A stretch of DNA of 40,782 nucleotides from a virus: positions 1-40,782 of the IMG/VR virus record IMGVR_UViG_3300001242_000343; one strand, given 5' to 3'. Of this stretch, positions 31,402-38,880 are shown piece by piece; the first letter of the stretch is position 1; each line of letters starts with the position of its first letter. The position numbers and the translations under genes were made by a program. The notes beneath the pieces were generated by a model that ran no database searches, was not told the origin of the DNA, and worked only from the letters and a program-made list of their open reading frames with translations.

Positions 31402-31733
31402 TCCGTATCTCCACAAACAGGACATCTTTCACCTGCCGGGATTTTTGCCCCGCAGCAGGCCCAAGGTAGATTTTTTAATGTTTCGTCTTCTTTTGATTTT
31501 TCTATATTGTAAAAAATTGCTGCTTTATATCGTGTAATTTCCATCGCCAATTTGACAAATTCATCTTTTGTTAAATATCTTACAAAAATTATATCATCAC
31601 TATCAATAAAATTTCCAGTTTCAGTGAATCCTAAATCATTAAGTTTTTTTAACAATCCAGATGAAATATTAATATTATTCAATAAAATCGATTTATATTC
31701 CATAACCAACTCAATTATATTTTTTAAAATCAT
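31398..31733 (-). CDS. helical protein with C-terminal zinc ribbon
   Basis: The open frame extends upstream to 31856, but that part overlaps the preceding gene. ATG 31733 (111 residues) or ATG 31703 (101 residues) are more plausible starts, and neither has a strong Shine-Dalgarno. The body is helical, and the C-terminus carries ACCGAKIPAGERCPVCG, a rubredoxin/zinc-ribbon pair. Function unknown. Confidence 0.5.
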   Translation of the reverse strand: MILKNIIELVMEYKSILLNNINISSGLLKKLNDLGFTETGNFIDSDDIIFVRYLTKDEFVKLAMEITRYKAAIFYNIEKSKEDETLKNLPWACCGAKIPAGERCPVCGDTE

Positions 31734-31980
31734 TATACAATCTTGACATTTTCTTTTTTCTAAGTCTCTTTGTCCTATCACTTCCAGGAATTTTCTTTCC
31801 AGTAATCTTTTTATAAAGGATTTGAAATGCAATAAGATCCGCGAGATATTCAGCAAATTTATCGATTAAATAATCTGTAGTTGATTGTATATTTGCATTT
31901 ATTCGCCCACATTTTTCACATAGATGAGTTGTATGATTTGCGCAGCCGCGTGAACATTCTTCTCCGTCTTTATAATCCAT
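31711..31980 (-). CDS. small Cys-containing hypothetical protein
   Basis: An 89-residue protein. ATG 31980 overlaps the exonuclease stop by 11 nt; the longer frame to 32070 lies inside the exonuclease gene. The N-terminus carries ECSRGCANHTTHLCEKCG, a Cys/His cluster that could bind zinc. A helical middle (YLIDKFAEYLADLIAFQILY) and a basic C-terminus (RTKRLRKKKMSRL) follow. Nucleic-acid binding is possible but unproven. Confidence 0.6.
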   Translation of the reverse strand: MDYKDGEECSRGCANHTTHLCEKCGRINANIQSTTDYLIDKFAEYLADLIAFQILYKKITGKKIPGSDRTKRLRKKKMSRLYNDFKKYN

Positions 31981-32827
31981 AACCAATCCTAAAATGATTT
32001 TGCCATTCACTTGCTTGTTCAGCCAAATGATGCATTCCATAAATTTTACAAACTTCCAGGAATGAATCAATGCTAAATTTATTTTCTTTCAATTCAATTT
32101 CTTCAGTTCCAGGAAATGGAAGGGAAACAAGTTTTTCATTTCTCTTTCTGACCCATCTCCCCTTTACACTCTCAATTTTATTATACCTGATTGAGTCAGA
32201 TTTCATCTCATTTTTTAAATATTGGATTGCATATTTCTCCCCAATCCCCGAAATGCCAGGCACTTTATCAGAGCTGCAACCAGCTAATGCCTTTACATCC
32301 ATCCATTGTTTTGGTTCAATTCCATATTTCTTTCTGAATTCTTTTCCGTTAATCAATATCTTTTTTGAAGGGGAATACCAGGAGCAATAATCAGTAAGCT
32401 GCAAAAGGTCTTCGTCATTTGTCAAAATAACAGATTGATTAGGATTATCAATTACAAATTTTGCAATTAAATCATCTGCTTCATATCCGGTTTGAATAAA
32501 ATTGTTTTTAAATCCAATGGCCGGGAGAATTTCTGTTCGAAGAATTTCCATTTGATGATAAAGTTCCTTTCTGGCTTCCATTTCATCATCTGTCATTTCT
32601 TCTTGTTGCCGGTCCTTATACCCAGCATAAATCTGTTTTCTGATTTTCTTCTTTGAATCCCAAAAGAAAACAGGAAATGTTAAGCCAAAATTCCGGGAAT
32701 GAATCAATACTTGAACAAGGAATGAATGAATAATACCTGTCCCGAAATCTTCATAAGAAAGATTTCCGGCAGGGGTATGGAAAGCTCGCCAGCAGAAATA
32801 ATTAGAATCAAAAAGGATGTATTTCAT
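31970..32827 (-). CDS. FEN-type 5'-3' exonuclease
   Basis: A 285-residue protein of the PIN/FEN family (T5 D15, Pol I N-domain). Metal-site acidic residues are Asp7 (ILFDSNY), TGYEADDLIA (113-122), ILTNDEDLLQL (134-144) and Asp187 in SSDKVPGISGIG, the helix-three-turn-helix DNA-binding loop. It would remove RNA primers and flaps during replication. ATGA overlap with the RecA-like gene shows co-translation. Confidence 0.92.
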   Translation of the reverse strand: MKYILFDSNYFCWRAFHTPAGNLSYEDFGTGIIHSFLVQVLIHSRNFGLTFPVFFWDSKKKIRKQIYAGYKDRQQEEMTDDEMEARKELYHQMEILRTEILPAIGFKNNFIQTGYEADDLIAKFVIDNPNQSVILTNDEDLLQLTDYCSWYSPSKKILINGKEFRKKYGIEPKQWMDVKALAGCSSDKVPGISGIGEKYAIQYLKNEMKSDSIRYNKIESVKGRWVRKRNEKLVSLPFPGTEEIELKENKFSIDSFLEVCKIYGMHHLAEQASEWQNHFRIGYGL

Positions 32828-33873
32828 ATTCTCCTTTTCGGCATTCTATCCTGGACAAATTGAGCCTGTATTTCTTCCCATAATTCAATTACTGCTTCTT
32901 TCAATTCTTCTTCAATTCCGTTTTCTTCAACATAAGAAATCGCTGCATCAAGGCTATTTGAAAATATTTCTTCCCCGTCAATAGAATATTTCTTGTATTT
33001 TGAATTCTGTTTCAGGAAAACAAGATTAGCCCGGATATCATCAATCCCATAATTATCCATAATATAAATGTCGGCAGAGCGATATCCCTTCCCCACAGAG
33101 GATTTAACAACATCTATATGGGATAATATACCAATTGATTCTTTATGCTCTTTCCCATACAAACTCTTTTCAGCCTTGATCACTTGTTTCTTAGAAATCT
33201 CCAATCTTAATGAAGCATAGAATTTAGGGGCATGTCCGCCCGTTGCTTTCGTCTTTTTAGCAAAAGGCATAGTGGCCATGGTATCTCTAATTTGATTCGA
33301 AAATACCATAAGCCAGCCTCGTTGTTTTAGCATTCTACAGGTGCGCCGGAATCCCTGGCTAAAATCATTCGCTCTTTTCGCCCCGTCATAACCCTTGGCA
33401 TCTTTCATTTCTTCTTCAGTACAAAGGGCTGCTATTGAGTCCGCAATTATGGCATGGGGGGGATTTCCAGAAGGTTTCCAGGAATCGAACAAATTGAATA
33501 CTTCTGCAATTGTATCTGGTTCTTTAATTGTTTTGTCAGTAATGGAAAAATCAAAAAGGGCAGCAAATTCTTTATTTAATCTTGCTTCAGGGTCATTGAA
33601 TATTACATCTCCACCTTTTCGCTGAATAGCCCCAGCAATTTCACACATGAGGACAGTTTTACCTGCAGATGAATCCCCGAATATTTCTACTGCTATCCCG
33701 GTTGGAATCCCGCCACCATGAATGATTTCCCCGGATATTGCAAGATCAAGAAGAGTTGAACCAGTGGAAATTGTATTATTGAAATCCCCATCATAGGTTG
33801 TTTCTGATTTTTGATGCTTCTGGGAAAGTGCTGCCTTGACTCTTTCAACTGTTTTGCTTTTCGTTCTTTCCAT
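32824..33873 (-). CDS. RecA/UvsX-like recombinase
   Basis: A 349-residue protein with the RecA core. Walker A is GDSSAGKT (66-73). The Walker B strand is HAIIADSIAAL (about 137-147). Loop and L2-type segments are VFSNQIRDTMATMPFAKKTKATGGHAPKFYASLRLEI-like, seen as NQIRD and ATGGHAPKFYASLRL. It would catalyse strand exchange for recombination-dependent replication with the gp32-like protein. The N-terminal domain of bacterial RecA is reduced and the C-terminus is acidic. Confidence 0.92.
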   Translation of the reverse strand: MERTKSKTVERVKAALSQKHQKSETTYDGDFNNTISTGSTLLDLAISGEIIHGGGIPTGIAVEIFGDSSAGKTVLMCEIAGAIQRKGGDVIFNDPEARLNKEFAALFDFSITDKTIKEPDTIAEVFNLFDSWKPSGNPPHAIIADSIAALCTEEEMKDAKGYDGAKRANDFSQGFRRTCRMLKQRGWLMVFSNQIRDTMATMPFAKKTKATGGHAPKFYASLRLEISKKQVIKAEKSLYGKEHKESIGILSHIDVVKSSVGKGYRSADIYIMDNYGIDDIRANLVFLKQNSKYKKYSIDGEEIFSNSLDAAISYVEENGIEEELKEAVIELWEEIQAQFVQDRMPKRRI

Positions 33874-33885
33874 TATTGATAACCG

Positions 33886-34023
33886 TTAAATAATACCAAA
33901 ATGCTGCATTGTTTTAATTATTACCCAGCCGATAAATCCTAAAATACTAATACTTAAAACGGTACTAAGGATAAGACCAATAATTGTCATTATTTGAATT
34001 TTTGCAAATCCCTTATCATTCAT
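33886..34023 (-). CDS. 45-residue membrane protein
   Basis: ATG 34023 with GGAGGAAATT upstream (good Shine-Dalgarno) reads 45 codons to TAA 33886-33888. The product has one long membrane segment (IMTIIGLILSTVLSISILGF then IGWVII) with basic N-terminus (NDKGFAK). It lies between the terminator after the ssDNA-binding gene and the RecA gene, in a space that otherwise has no gene. Function unknown. Confidence 0.6.
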   Translation of the reverse strand: MNDKGFAKIQIMTIIGLILSTVLSISILGFIGWVIIKTMQHFGII

Positions 34024-34041
34024 AATTTCCTCCATTGAATT

Positions 34042-34067
34042 AATAAAAATGCCAGTCTCTCCTGGCT
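34042..34067 (-). terminator. rho-independent terminator after the ssDNA-binding gene
   Basis: On the minus strand GCCAG-GAGAGA-CTGGC (34066-34051) is followed by ATTTTTATT. The 5-bp stem with T-rich tail lies 57 nt after the gp32-like stop. It would reduce transcription into RecA and downstream genes, giving higher levels of the ssDNA-binding protein. Confidence 0.6.
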
Positions 34068-34123
34068 GTCACGCCCATTTTATAAGGGGAGGGAATTGGA
34101 ATTGACGTTTTCCAAATCTTAAA

Positions 34124-35332
34124 TTACAGCTTTTCCTGAGCTTCCATACAAGAATCCCAAACCTTGCAGACATCACATTGCTTATGCTTATCACAATCTA
34201 CAGCAAACGCAAATCCATGCGGACAATCACCTTTCGGTTTTGCTGTTTTCTTGTTTCTGGCTGGAGCTGGTTCCGGTTCCTGCTCTCCGTGTTCTTCAGG
34301 TCCGTCTCCATCTTCCGGCAACGCATCAAACGCTTCCTCACATTCATCTTTGACTTCACACTTCCGGCAAACTTTCTTGGAATTAAAATCAACAGCAAAT
34401 GTCAAATCATGAGGACACTCAGAACCGCTATCTTCTTCTTCCCCAACATTCAACGGTACATCATCTCCTGTTCCTTCATCTTCCTCGGGTGGTTCAGGCT
34501 TTGCTGTTTTCCGTTGTCTTGTCTCCTTTGCTGGCTTTTCTTCCGGTTCGTCTTCGGTTTCTTCCCCGGAATCCATTTCGAGGAAAATATTGTTCAATTC
34601 ATCGTAAGATTTAATGACCAAGACATCATCGAGATTGATTGCCTCATCGAGAATAGATTCGTCAATATCATCCCTTTCGATAAAAGAAATGCTATCAGCA
34701 GATACGAAATCATGTCCGGCAAAGTTCTCTTTCTGAAAACGCACCCGAAGATCAAATCCACCAACCAAATCCATAAAGGTTGCGTATTCATCATTATCCG
34801 GGTCAAGCAATTCTTTTTTCAGCCGCTTTTCAAAACAAGCGTAAGAAAACCACCAGAACATAATCGGTCCAGGTTCACCTTTCTCGATTACCTGAACATT
34901 GTACATTACGCAATCCTGGGCCTTGAACTTATTCGCTTCAGCGTCAGGAATAGAAGGATCAGCTTTTGCCTTAATGTAATATTCATTAATCGGGCAAGCC
35001 TTCCCAATGGAAAGAGGGCTGATGTATGATTTCTTATCGACCCCAACCTGCCGAACTCGCTTGAAGGGCCGTTTATACCACAATTCCCCAACAGGAGCAA
35101 TATTCTGCCCATCTGGGTGTTTGGGATCGGAAACGATATAGGGCAAGAGCCGCAAGGTATATTTTACCTCCGTCTTACCCTTGGGAATATCAACATTAAA
35201 AAACTCCGTTCCATCTCCGAGATTCTTGAACATTGTCCCACTTCCACCTTGCGGACCAGCAACGGCTGCTCCTGCCCTGGCCCTGTCTGCAGCCGATCCA
35301 TACTTTCTGGTTGATTTACTTCTTGCCGCCAT
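34124..35332 (-). CDS. gp32-like ssDNA-binding protein with duplicated C-terminal Cys motif
   Basis: A 402-residue protein. Residues 40-245 resemble the T4 gp32-type core of related phages: KYTLRLLPYI, then CPINEYYIKAKADP and a Cys/Lys region, then MFWWFSYACFEKRLKK. A long acidic linker follows. Two copies of a Cys motif end the protein: CPHDLTFAVDFNSKKVCRKC with a later Cys, and CPHGFAFAVDCDKHKQCDVC with a later Cys. Acidic tails of such proteins recruit replication partners. The upstream ribosome site is AAGGGAG. Confidence 0.75.
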   Translation of the reverse strand: MAARSKSTRKYGSAADRARAGAAVAGPQGGSGTMFKNLGDGTEFFNVDIPKGKTEVKYTLRLLPYIVSDPKHPDGQNIAPVGELWYKRPFKRVRQVGVDKKSYISPLSIGKACPINEYYIKAKADPSIPDAEANKFKAQDCVMYNVQVIEKGEPGPIMFWWFSYACFEKRLKKELLDPDNDEYATFMDLVGGFDLRVRFQKENFAGHDFVSADSISFIERDDIDESILDEAINLDDVLVIKSYDELNNIFLEMDSGEETEDEPEEKPAKETRQRKTAKPEPPEEDEGTGDDVPLNVGEEEDSGSECPHDLTFAVDFNSKKVCRKCEVKDECEEAFDALPEDGDGPEEHGEQEPEPAPARNKKTAKPKGDCPHGFAFAVDCDKHKQCDVCKVWDSCMEAQEKL

Positions 35333-35486
35333 GTTTGTTCTCCCTTATTTGTTTTGTTGATAAGATTCTTTCAATAATCCGGCTAATTGTTATAATCAAT
35401 CCGGAATGCCATAACCTTGACGCTATATAAACCCAAATCAATGAGCCAAAAAATAAATATATCCAATGTTGAATAGTCCAATCCAT
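35316..35486 (-). CDS. small membrane protein
   Basis: A 56-residue protein starting at ATG 35486 with GGAGG about 9 nt upstream (an in-frame Met at 35531 lies inside the preceding gene). One membrane segment (IYLFFGSLIWVYIASRLW) is followed by a second hydrophobic stretch (GLIITISRII) and a basic tail. The end overlaps the ssDNA-binding gene by 17 nt. Function unknown. Confidence 0.55.
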   Translation of the reverse strand: MDWTIQHWIYLFFGSLIWVYIASRLWHSGLIITISRIIERILSTKQIRENKHGGKK

Positions 35487-35487
35487 T

Positions 35488-35991
35488 TCATTTTGTCCTC
35501 CTTGGTTTGGTTGCAGCTCTGATTTTTTCATTTACAGAACGATTTTCATATTCCTCCATTTTTGCTGATAATTGTTCAAATGTTTTCGGAGCAACCGGCA
35601 CAGAAGTCCAGCCCATTGCCGCCAATTTTACAAAGTTCTCAAGGGCTGATTTCCGCATATAGATTGCTGACTTTGCGGCATTGATAATATCCCGCTCATA
35701 TTCAGCAGCAAACAAATCTTCTTTTGCCCTTTGATGTTTCGGATGAGTACGATAATATGCTTCAACATTTGCAATAGTCGGCTTTTCTAATTTTGAATTT
35801 GCCTCAAGAGTTAATTCCGAACGAATTATTTTAATATTTTCAATTGCATTTTTAACAGCAAGTTCACAATCCGCTGCCGCCTTAGAATATTTTAGGAAAA
35901 GCCCTGATTGCCGCAACCATTCGATATCCAAATCTTCTGGGATTACATTAATATCGTTTTCCGGATTTAGATCATAATTTTCATATCCCAT
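35488..35991 (-). CDS. helical protein, possible recombination mediator
   Basis: A 167-residue protein starting at ATG 35991 (GGAG upstream); an earlier Met at 36006 is possible. It is mostly helical: YSKAAADCELAVKNAIENIK, then EAYYRTHPKHQRAKEDLFAAEY, then YMRKSALENFVKLAAMGW. Size, helical content and position directly upstream of the gp32-like and RecA-like genes recall UvsY-type loaders. No sequence signature supports this beyond general pattern, so it is only a candidate. Confidence 0.55.
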   Translation of the reverse strand: MGYENYDLNPENDINVIPEDLDIEWLRQSGLFLKYSKAAADCELAVKNAIENIKIIRSELTLEANSKLEKPTIANVEAYYRTHPKHQRAKEDLFAAEYERDIINAAKSAIYMRKSALENFVKLAAMGWTSVPVAPKTFEQLSAKMEEYENRSVNEKIRAATKPRRTK

Positions 35992-36238
35992 TTTGTTTAT
36001 CTCCATTTAAGATTAAATCAACAAATGCTTCTCGCATTTTCATTCCCATTCCTTTTGCAAGGCAATTTCCACAAATAACTTTTTTGGGTGGATATTCCTT
36101 GTCAATTGCCTCAACAAGTTTCCCTATTTTGCAATGAGGGCATTTTCCAGATAATACCAAAAATAACAATTCTCGATCAACATCATCAGGAAGAGCTATT
36201 TTTGGAATTGGATTGCCATTATATTTTACCCAGTTCAT
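35981..36238 (-). CDS. small zinc-ribbon protein
   Basis: An 85-residue protein with CPHC and CGNC pairs about 23 residues apart, flanked by a helical N-terminus (LPDDVDRELLFLVLSG) and a C-terminal helix (MKMREAFVDLILNG). ATG 36238 overlaps the preceding stop by 3 nt within ATGA. Function unknown. It resembles other small ribbon proteins along this operon. Confidence 0.65.
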   Translation of the reverse strand: MNWVKYNGNPIPKIALPDDVDRELLFLVLSGKCPHCKIGKLVEAIDKEYPPKKVICGNCLAKGMGMKMREAFVDLILNGDKQNGI

Positions 36239-36414
36239 TTTATTGGAAGGGTATTTTCCATTTGATAAAGTAAATTCTTTGCTATTTTCTTTCGTTTATT
36301 TTTATTACAATATTCTTCAAGTGCAATAATTATTAAATTTGATTCTTCTCCAGTTAATTCAATAATTGATTTTCCTGATTCTTTAACTCCATTGGTTTCA
36401 ATAAACGTTCTCAT
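36235..36414 (-). CDS. 59-residue small protein
   Basis: ATG 36414 reads 59 codons to a TGA that overlaps the next ATG (36238) in the usual ATGA manner. The product is helical with charged ends (ELTGEESNLIIIALEEYCNKN and KRKKIAKNLLYQME). The overlap and protein-like composition support translation; the upstream ribosome site (GGAATAAATT) is weak. Function unknown. Confidence 0.6.
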   Translation of the reverse strand: MRTFIETNGVKESGKSIIELTGEESNLIIIALEEYCNKNKRKKIAKNLLYQMENTLPIK

Positions 36415-36435
36415 AATTTATTCCTATTTATTTAT

Positions 36436-36441
36436 ATTATA
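36436..36441 (-). promoter_or_regulatory. possible -10 promoter element
   Basis: TATAAT occurs on the minus strand in the 55-nt gap between the clamp-loader stop and the 59-residue gene. No good -35 is visible at 16-18 nt. AT-rich sequence makes chance hits likely, so it is listed only as a candidate promoter for the genes that follow. Confidence 0.25.
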
Positions 36442-36469
36442 CTCAGAAACCTAAAAATTCTGCTGAAAA

Positions 36470-37393
36470 TTATTGGGCATGAACAGCTTTAAAACAAGCC
36501 AATGTCAAGCCAGGTTTCCCAGTATTATAAAATGGTTCTGCAAACTCATCCATTACAATAAATGCCTGGAAATCTTCTTTCTTTAAAAGGATTGTATTGC
36601 AATAGGACAATACCATTCGTCTCAATGATTCTTCTTCTTCATTCTTCAATCCTTCCAATATTGAAGAAACTTTTTTCCAGGAAGATTTCTGAATCAATGC
36701 TCTTGCAAGATCAATTGCAGCATTTTGTTTTGCCGCTTCCTCAAAAATAACTTCTGCCATTTCCTCTGGATTCAAACCAGCAACCTTCTCCAGTAATTTG
36801 AGGGCATTCCTGGGATGACCAAATGATTGTTCATAAATCAATTCCCTGGCCTCGTTCGGCAATGTAATCTTTTCAGCTCTGCAAACCTTTCTGAGTAATA
36901 CGCTCATTTCTCCTTCGTTCAAAGGGGATACCATAAAATGGGTGCATCTGCCCTGTATGGTCGGCAAGAGCTTCTGAGGGTCTGTAGTGCAGAGGATAAA
37001 ATAAACGTGGCCAGGGGCATCCTCCAGGGCTTTTAGCAAGGCATTCTGACCGTCTTTACTGATAGAGTGACATTCATCCAGTAACCATACCCGGCAAGAG
37101 CTTTTTGGATCTTGCGGCTTGAGCCGAACTTGTTTTCTGATTTCCCGTATTGTATCAATTCCCCGGAAATCAGCTGTATCAATTTCCCGGAAATCTGCCT
37201 CCTGTGCACCGAGGGCATTTGAAACTATTCTCCCGATCGTGGTTTTCCCACAACCTGTTGGGCCGGTCAGAAGGATTGCATGAGGAAATTTATCTTGCCT
37301 ATTTTCAAATAACGATTTAATCCCCTTGATTGTTCCTTGATTGCCAATTACTTCATCAAATGTTGCTGGGCGATGATCTATTGCAAGGCTCAT
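36470..37393 (-). CDS. DnaX-type clamp loader ATPase (DNA polymerase III gamma/tau-like)
   Basis: A 307-residue AAA+ ATPase. The N-terminus AIDHRPATFDEVIGNQGTI matches DnaX/RFC proteins. Walker A is LTGPTGCGKTT (42-52), Walker B LLDECHSIS (104-112), then the sensor region FILCTTDPQKLLPTIQGRC. The usual Ser-Arg-Cys motif reads Gly-Arg-Cys. It lacks the DnaX zinc module and the tau extension. It would load a sliding clamp for the DnaE-type polymerase encoded upstream; no clamp gene is visible in the window. Confidence 0.9.
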   Translation of the reverse strand: MSLAIDHRPATFDEVIGNQGTIKGIKSLFENRQDKFPHAILLTGPTGCGKTTIGRIVSNALGAQEADFREIDTADFRGIDTIREIRKQVRLKPQDPKSSCRVWLLDECHSISKDGQNALLKALEDAPGHVYFILCTTDPQKLLPTIQGRCTHFMVSPLNEGEMSVLLRKVCRAEKITLPNEARELIYEQSFGHPRNALKLLEKVAGLNPEEMAEVIFEEAAKQNAAIDLARALIQKSSWKKVSSILEGLKNEEEESLRRMVLSYCNTILLKKEDFQAFIVMDEFAEPFYNTGKPGLTLACFKAVHAQ

Positions 37394-37401
37394 AAATTTC
37401 C

Positions 37402-38244
37402 TTATATTAAATTTTTATTTTTTGCCATTCTATATATCATTGCCGGTCTTGCCCAACTTCTTTGAAATGTTTTCCATTTATAATTGGCATTTCCATTTTC
37501 ATCTCTCATTAACATTGCCATTGGCATAAATCCAGCAGATATTGTTTCATAAAGTCTTTTTTCTGCATTTTCAAATGTATCTGCTTTTATTTTTCTTTTT
37601 TTATCTTCAGGCCAACCCATGAAAACGTACGCTCTTAATTTAGGCCAATTTATTTCGTATTTATTCAATAATTTTCCAGCTTCAATTAATGGCTCAAGAT
37701 CATCAGGGGTATCATAAGCAAAAAATAATTGGCTTAAACTTAATTTTTTAAATTCTTTGACATGCCATTCACGAAGTTTTAATGCTTCTAATCCTCCAGT
37801 AAACTGAATTTGTTTTTGATTTTTAAGCATATTAAAAACATTCAATATGTGCAGTTTTGAACAAGCCAATAAATTATCATCTAATATATTATTTCCTTCA
37901 GTTATTGGTAACTCCCTTACGTCCCCACCTTCTCTAATCCAAACTTTACAAAACCAACATCTATTTGGACAACCTCTTGATGTTAAGATATAACCTTTTT
38001 TAAGGTACCTTCCTGGAACAAAATCTCCACCAGGTTCATTAAGTGCTGGCCCACCAATTTTCACATTTGCAACTTTCCCCCAATATTTAGCTAATTCTTC
38101 TGCTCTTTTTAAATCCCACTCAAAAGCTACAGAAATATGAATTTCATCGGCTTCATCATAAAATCCTGGCCTTCTATTTATTATGGCCAATTCATCATTG
38201 GGAGTAGCAGAAGTTTTTCTTGGGAAAATACGAATAATCCTCAT
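37402..38244 (-). CDS. radical SAM protein
   Basis: A 280-residue protein starting at ATG 38244 (ATGA overlap). SRGCPNRCWFCKVW contains the CxxxCxxC cluster-binding motif (Cys92, Cys96, Cys99) that holds a [4Fe-4S] cluster and SAM. The preceding FEWDLKRAEELAKYWGKVANVKIGG-type region, seen as KRAEELAKYWG and VKIGGPAL, resembles the cobalamin-like N-terminal part of B12-dependent members, though no B12 motif is clear. Downstream FTGGLEAL (GGE-like) also fits. Substrate unknown; nucleic-acid or small-molecule modification is possible. Confidence 0.85.
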   Translation of the reverse strand: MRIIRIFPRKTSATPNDELAIINRRPGFYDEADEIHISVAFEWDLKRAEELAKYWGKVANVKIGGPALNEPGGDFVPGRYLKKGYILTSRGCPNRCWFCKVWIREGGDVRELPITEGNNILDDNLLACSKLHILNVFNMLKNQKQIQFTGGLEALKLREWHVKEFKKLSLSQLFFAYDTPDDLEPLIEAGKLLNKYEINWPKLRAYVFMGWPEDKKRKIKADTFENAEKRLYETISAGFMPMAMLMRDENGNANYKWKTFQRSWARPAMIYRMAKNKNLI

Positions 38245-38501
38245 TTTGATATTCCAGGGCAAATTACCCGTTTATAATTATTTCCATGATTCAATAAATT
38301 TACTGTTGGTCTCGTTGGCTTTTGTTCAGAACACCAAAACAATTGGATATATCCATCATCAATTATTTTCTCCAACCATGTTTTAGGAACTTTTGATTTG
38401 ATCCTTTTCTCTTCCAGAAATTTCAACAAATCATTTTCGTTTCTAAATATCTTTGTTTTATTGTTGAAGCATTCGATACATTGTTTCCCCTTCTTAATCA
38501 T
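38241..38501 (-). CDS. small Cys-containing hypothetical protein
   Basis: An 86-residue protein starting at ATG 38501 (AGGTGA upstream); GTG 38510 is an alternative. CIEC at the start, FWC and VICPG later could together form a zinc site around a helix (ENDLLKFLEEKRIK) and a strand (YIQLFWC). Function unknown. It overlaps the radical SAM gene by 4 nt, so the two are co-translated. Confidence 0.6.
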   Translation of the reverse strand: MIKKGKQCIECFNNKTKIFRNENDLLKFLEEKRIKSKVPKTWLEKIIDDGYIQLFWCSEQKPTRPTVNLLNHGNNYKRVICPGISK

Positions 38502-38502
38502 T

Positions 38503-38868
38503 TCAATCACCTATCTTGATTCCATTAATTTCTCTATGTTCTTTCAATAAATCAAACATATTTTCAGCTATATCAATACAATATCCATATTCATTTAAAT
38601 TTAAAAATTGTTCCCCACAGGCAGAACACATATACCAAGGAGCAAGTGTTATTGAATCTTCTCCATCTCCATATATTTTTATTTCAAGATCGGTTCTTGG
38701 TTCTCTTGTTCGAATAAACTTTAAACATTCAGAACCGTAATCAATTAATTTTTTACAAGAACAACATCTTTTCCTTCTTAAAGTTCTTAATATTGTAAAA
38801 TCATCAGGAGGATAATAATACCAGCCTTCTCCATAATAATCTTCTGGGACATAGCAAGAAAGAGACAT
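38503..38868 (-). CDS. conserved phage protein with two Cys pairs
   Basis: A 121-residue protein. The N-terminus SCYVPEDYYGEGWYYYPPDD is aromatic and acidic. Next come KRCCSCKKLI and MCSACGEQFLNLNEYGYC, which form two zinc-type pairs. This pattern belongs to a group of uncharacterised phage proteins that I recognise only by general appearance. It lies just downstream of the polymerase gene. Confidence 0.65.
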   Translation of the reverse strand: MSLSCYVPEDYYGEGWYYYPPDDFTILRTLRRKRCCSCKKLIDYGSECLKFIRTREPRTDLEIKIYGDGEDSITLAPWYMCSACGEQFLNLNEYGYCIDIAENMFDLLKEHREINGIKIGD

Positions 38869-38880
38869 TTAAATCACCAT

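Noticed and set aside
31734-31856. N-terminal extension of the zinc-ribbon protein at 31398
   Set aside because: It would overlap the upstream gene by about 146 nt, far more than other junctions. A start at 31733 or 31703 is more likely.
34178-35029. 283-residue plus-strand frame
   Set aside because: It lies wholly opposite the gp32-like gene, which has motifs, a ribosome site and operon context. The plus-strand frame has none of these and is a shadow.
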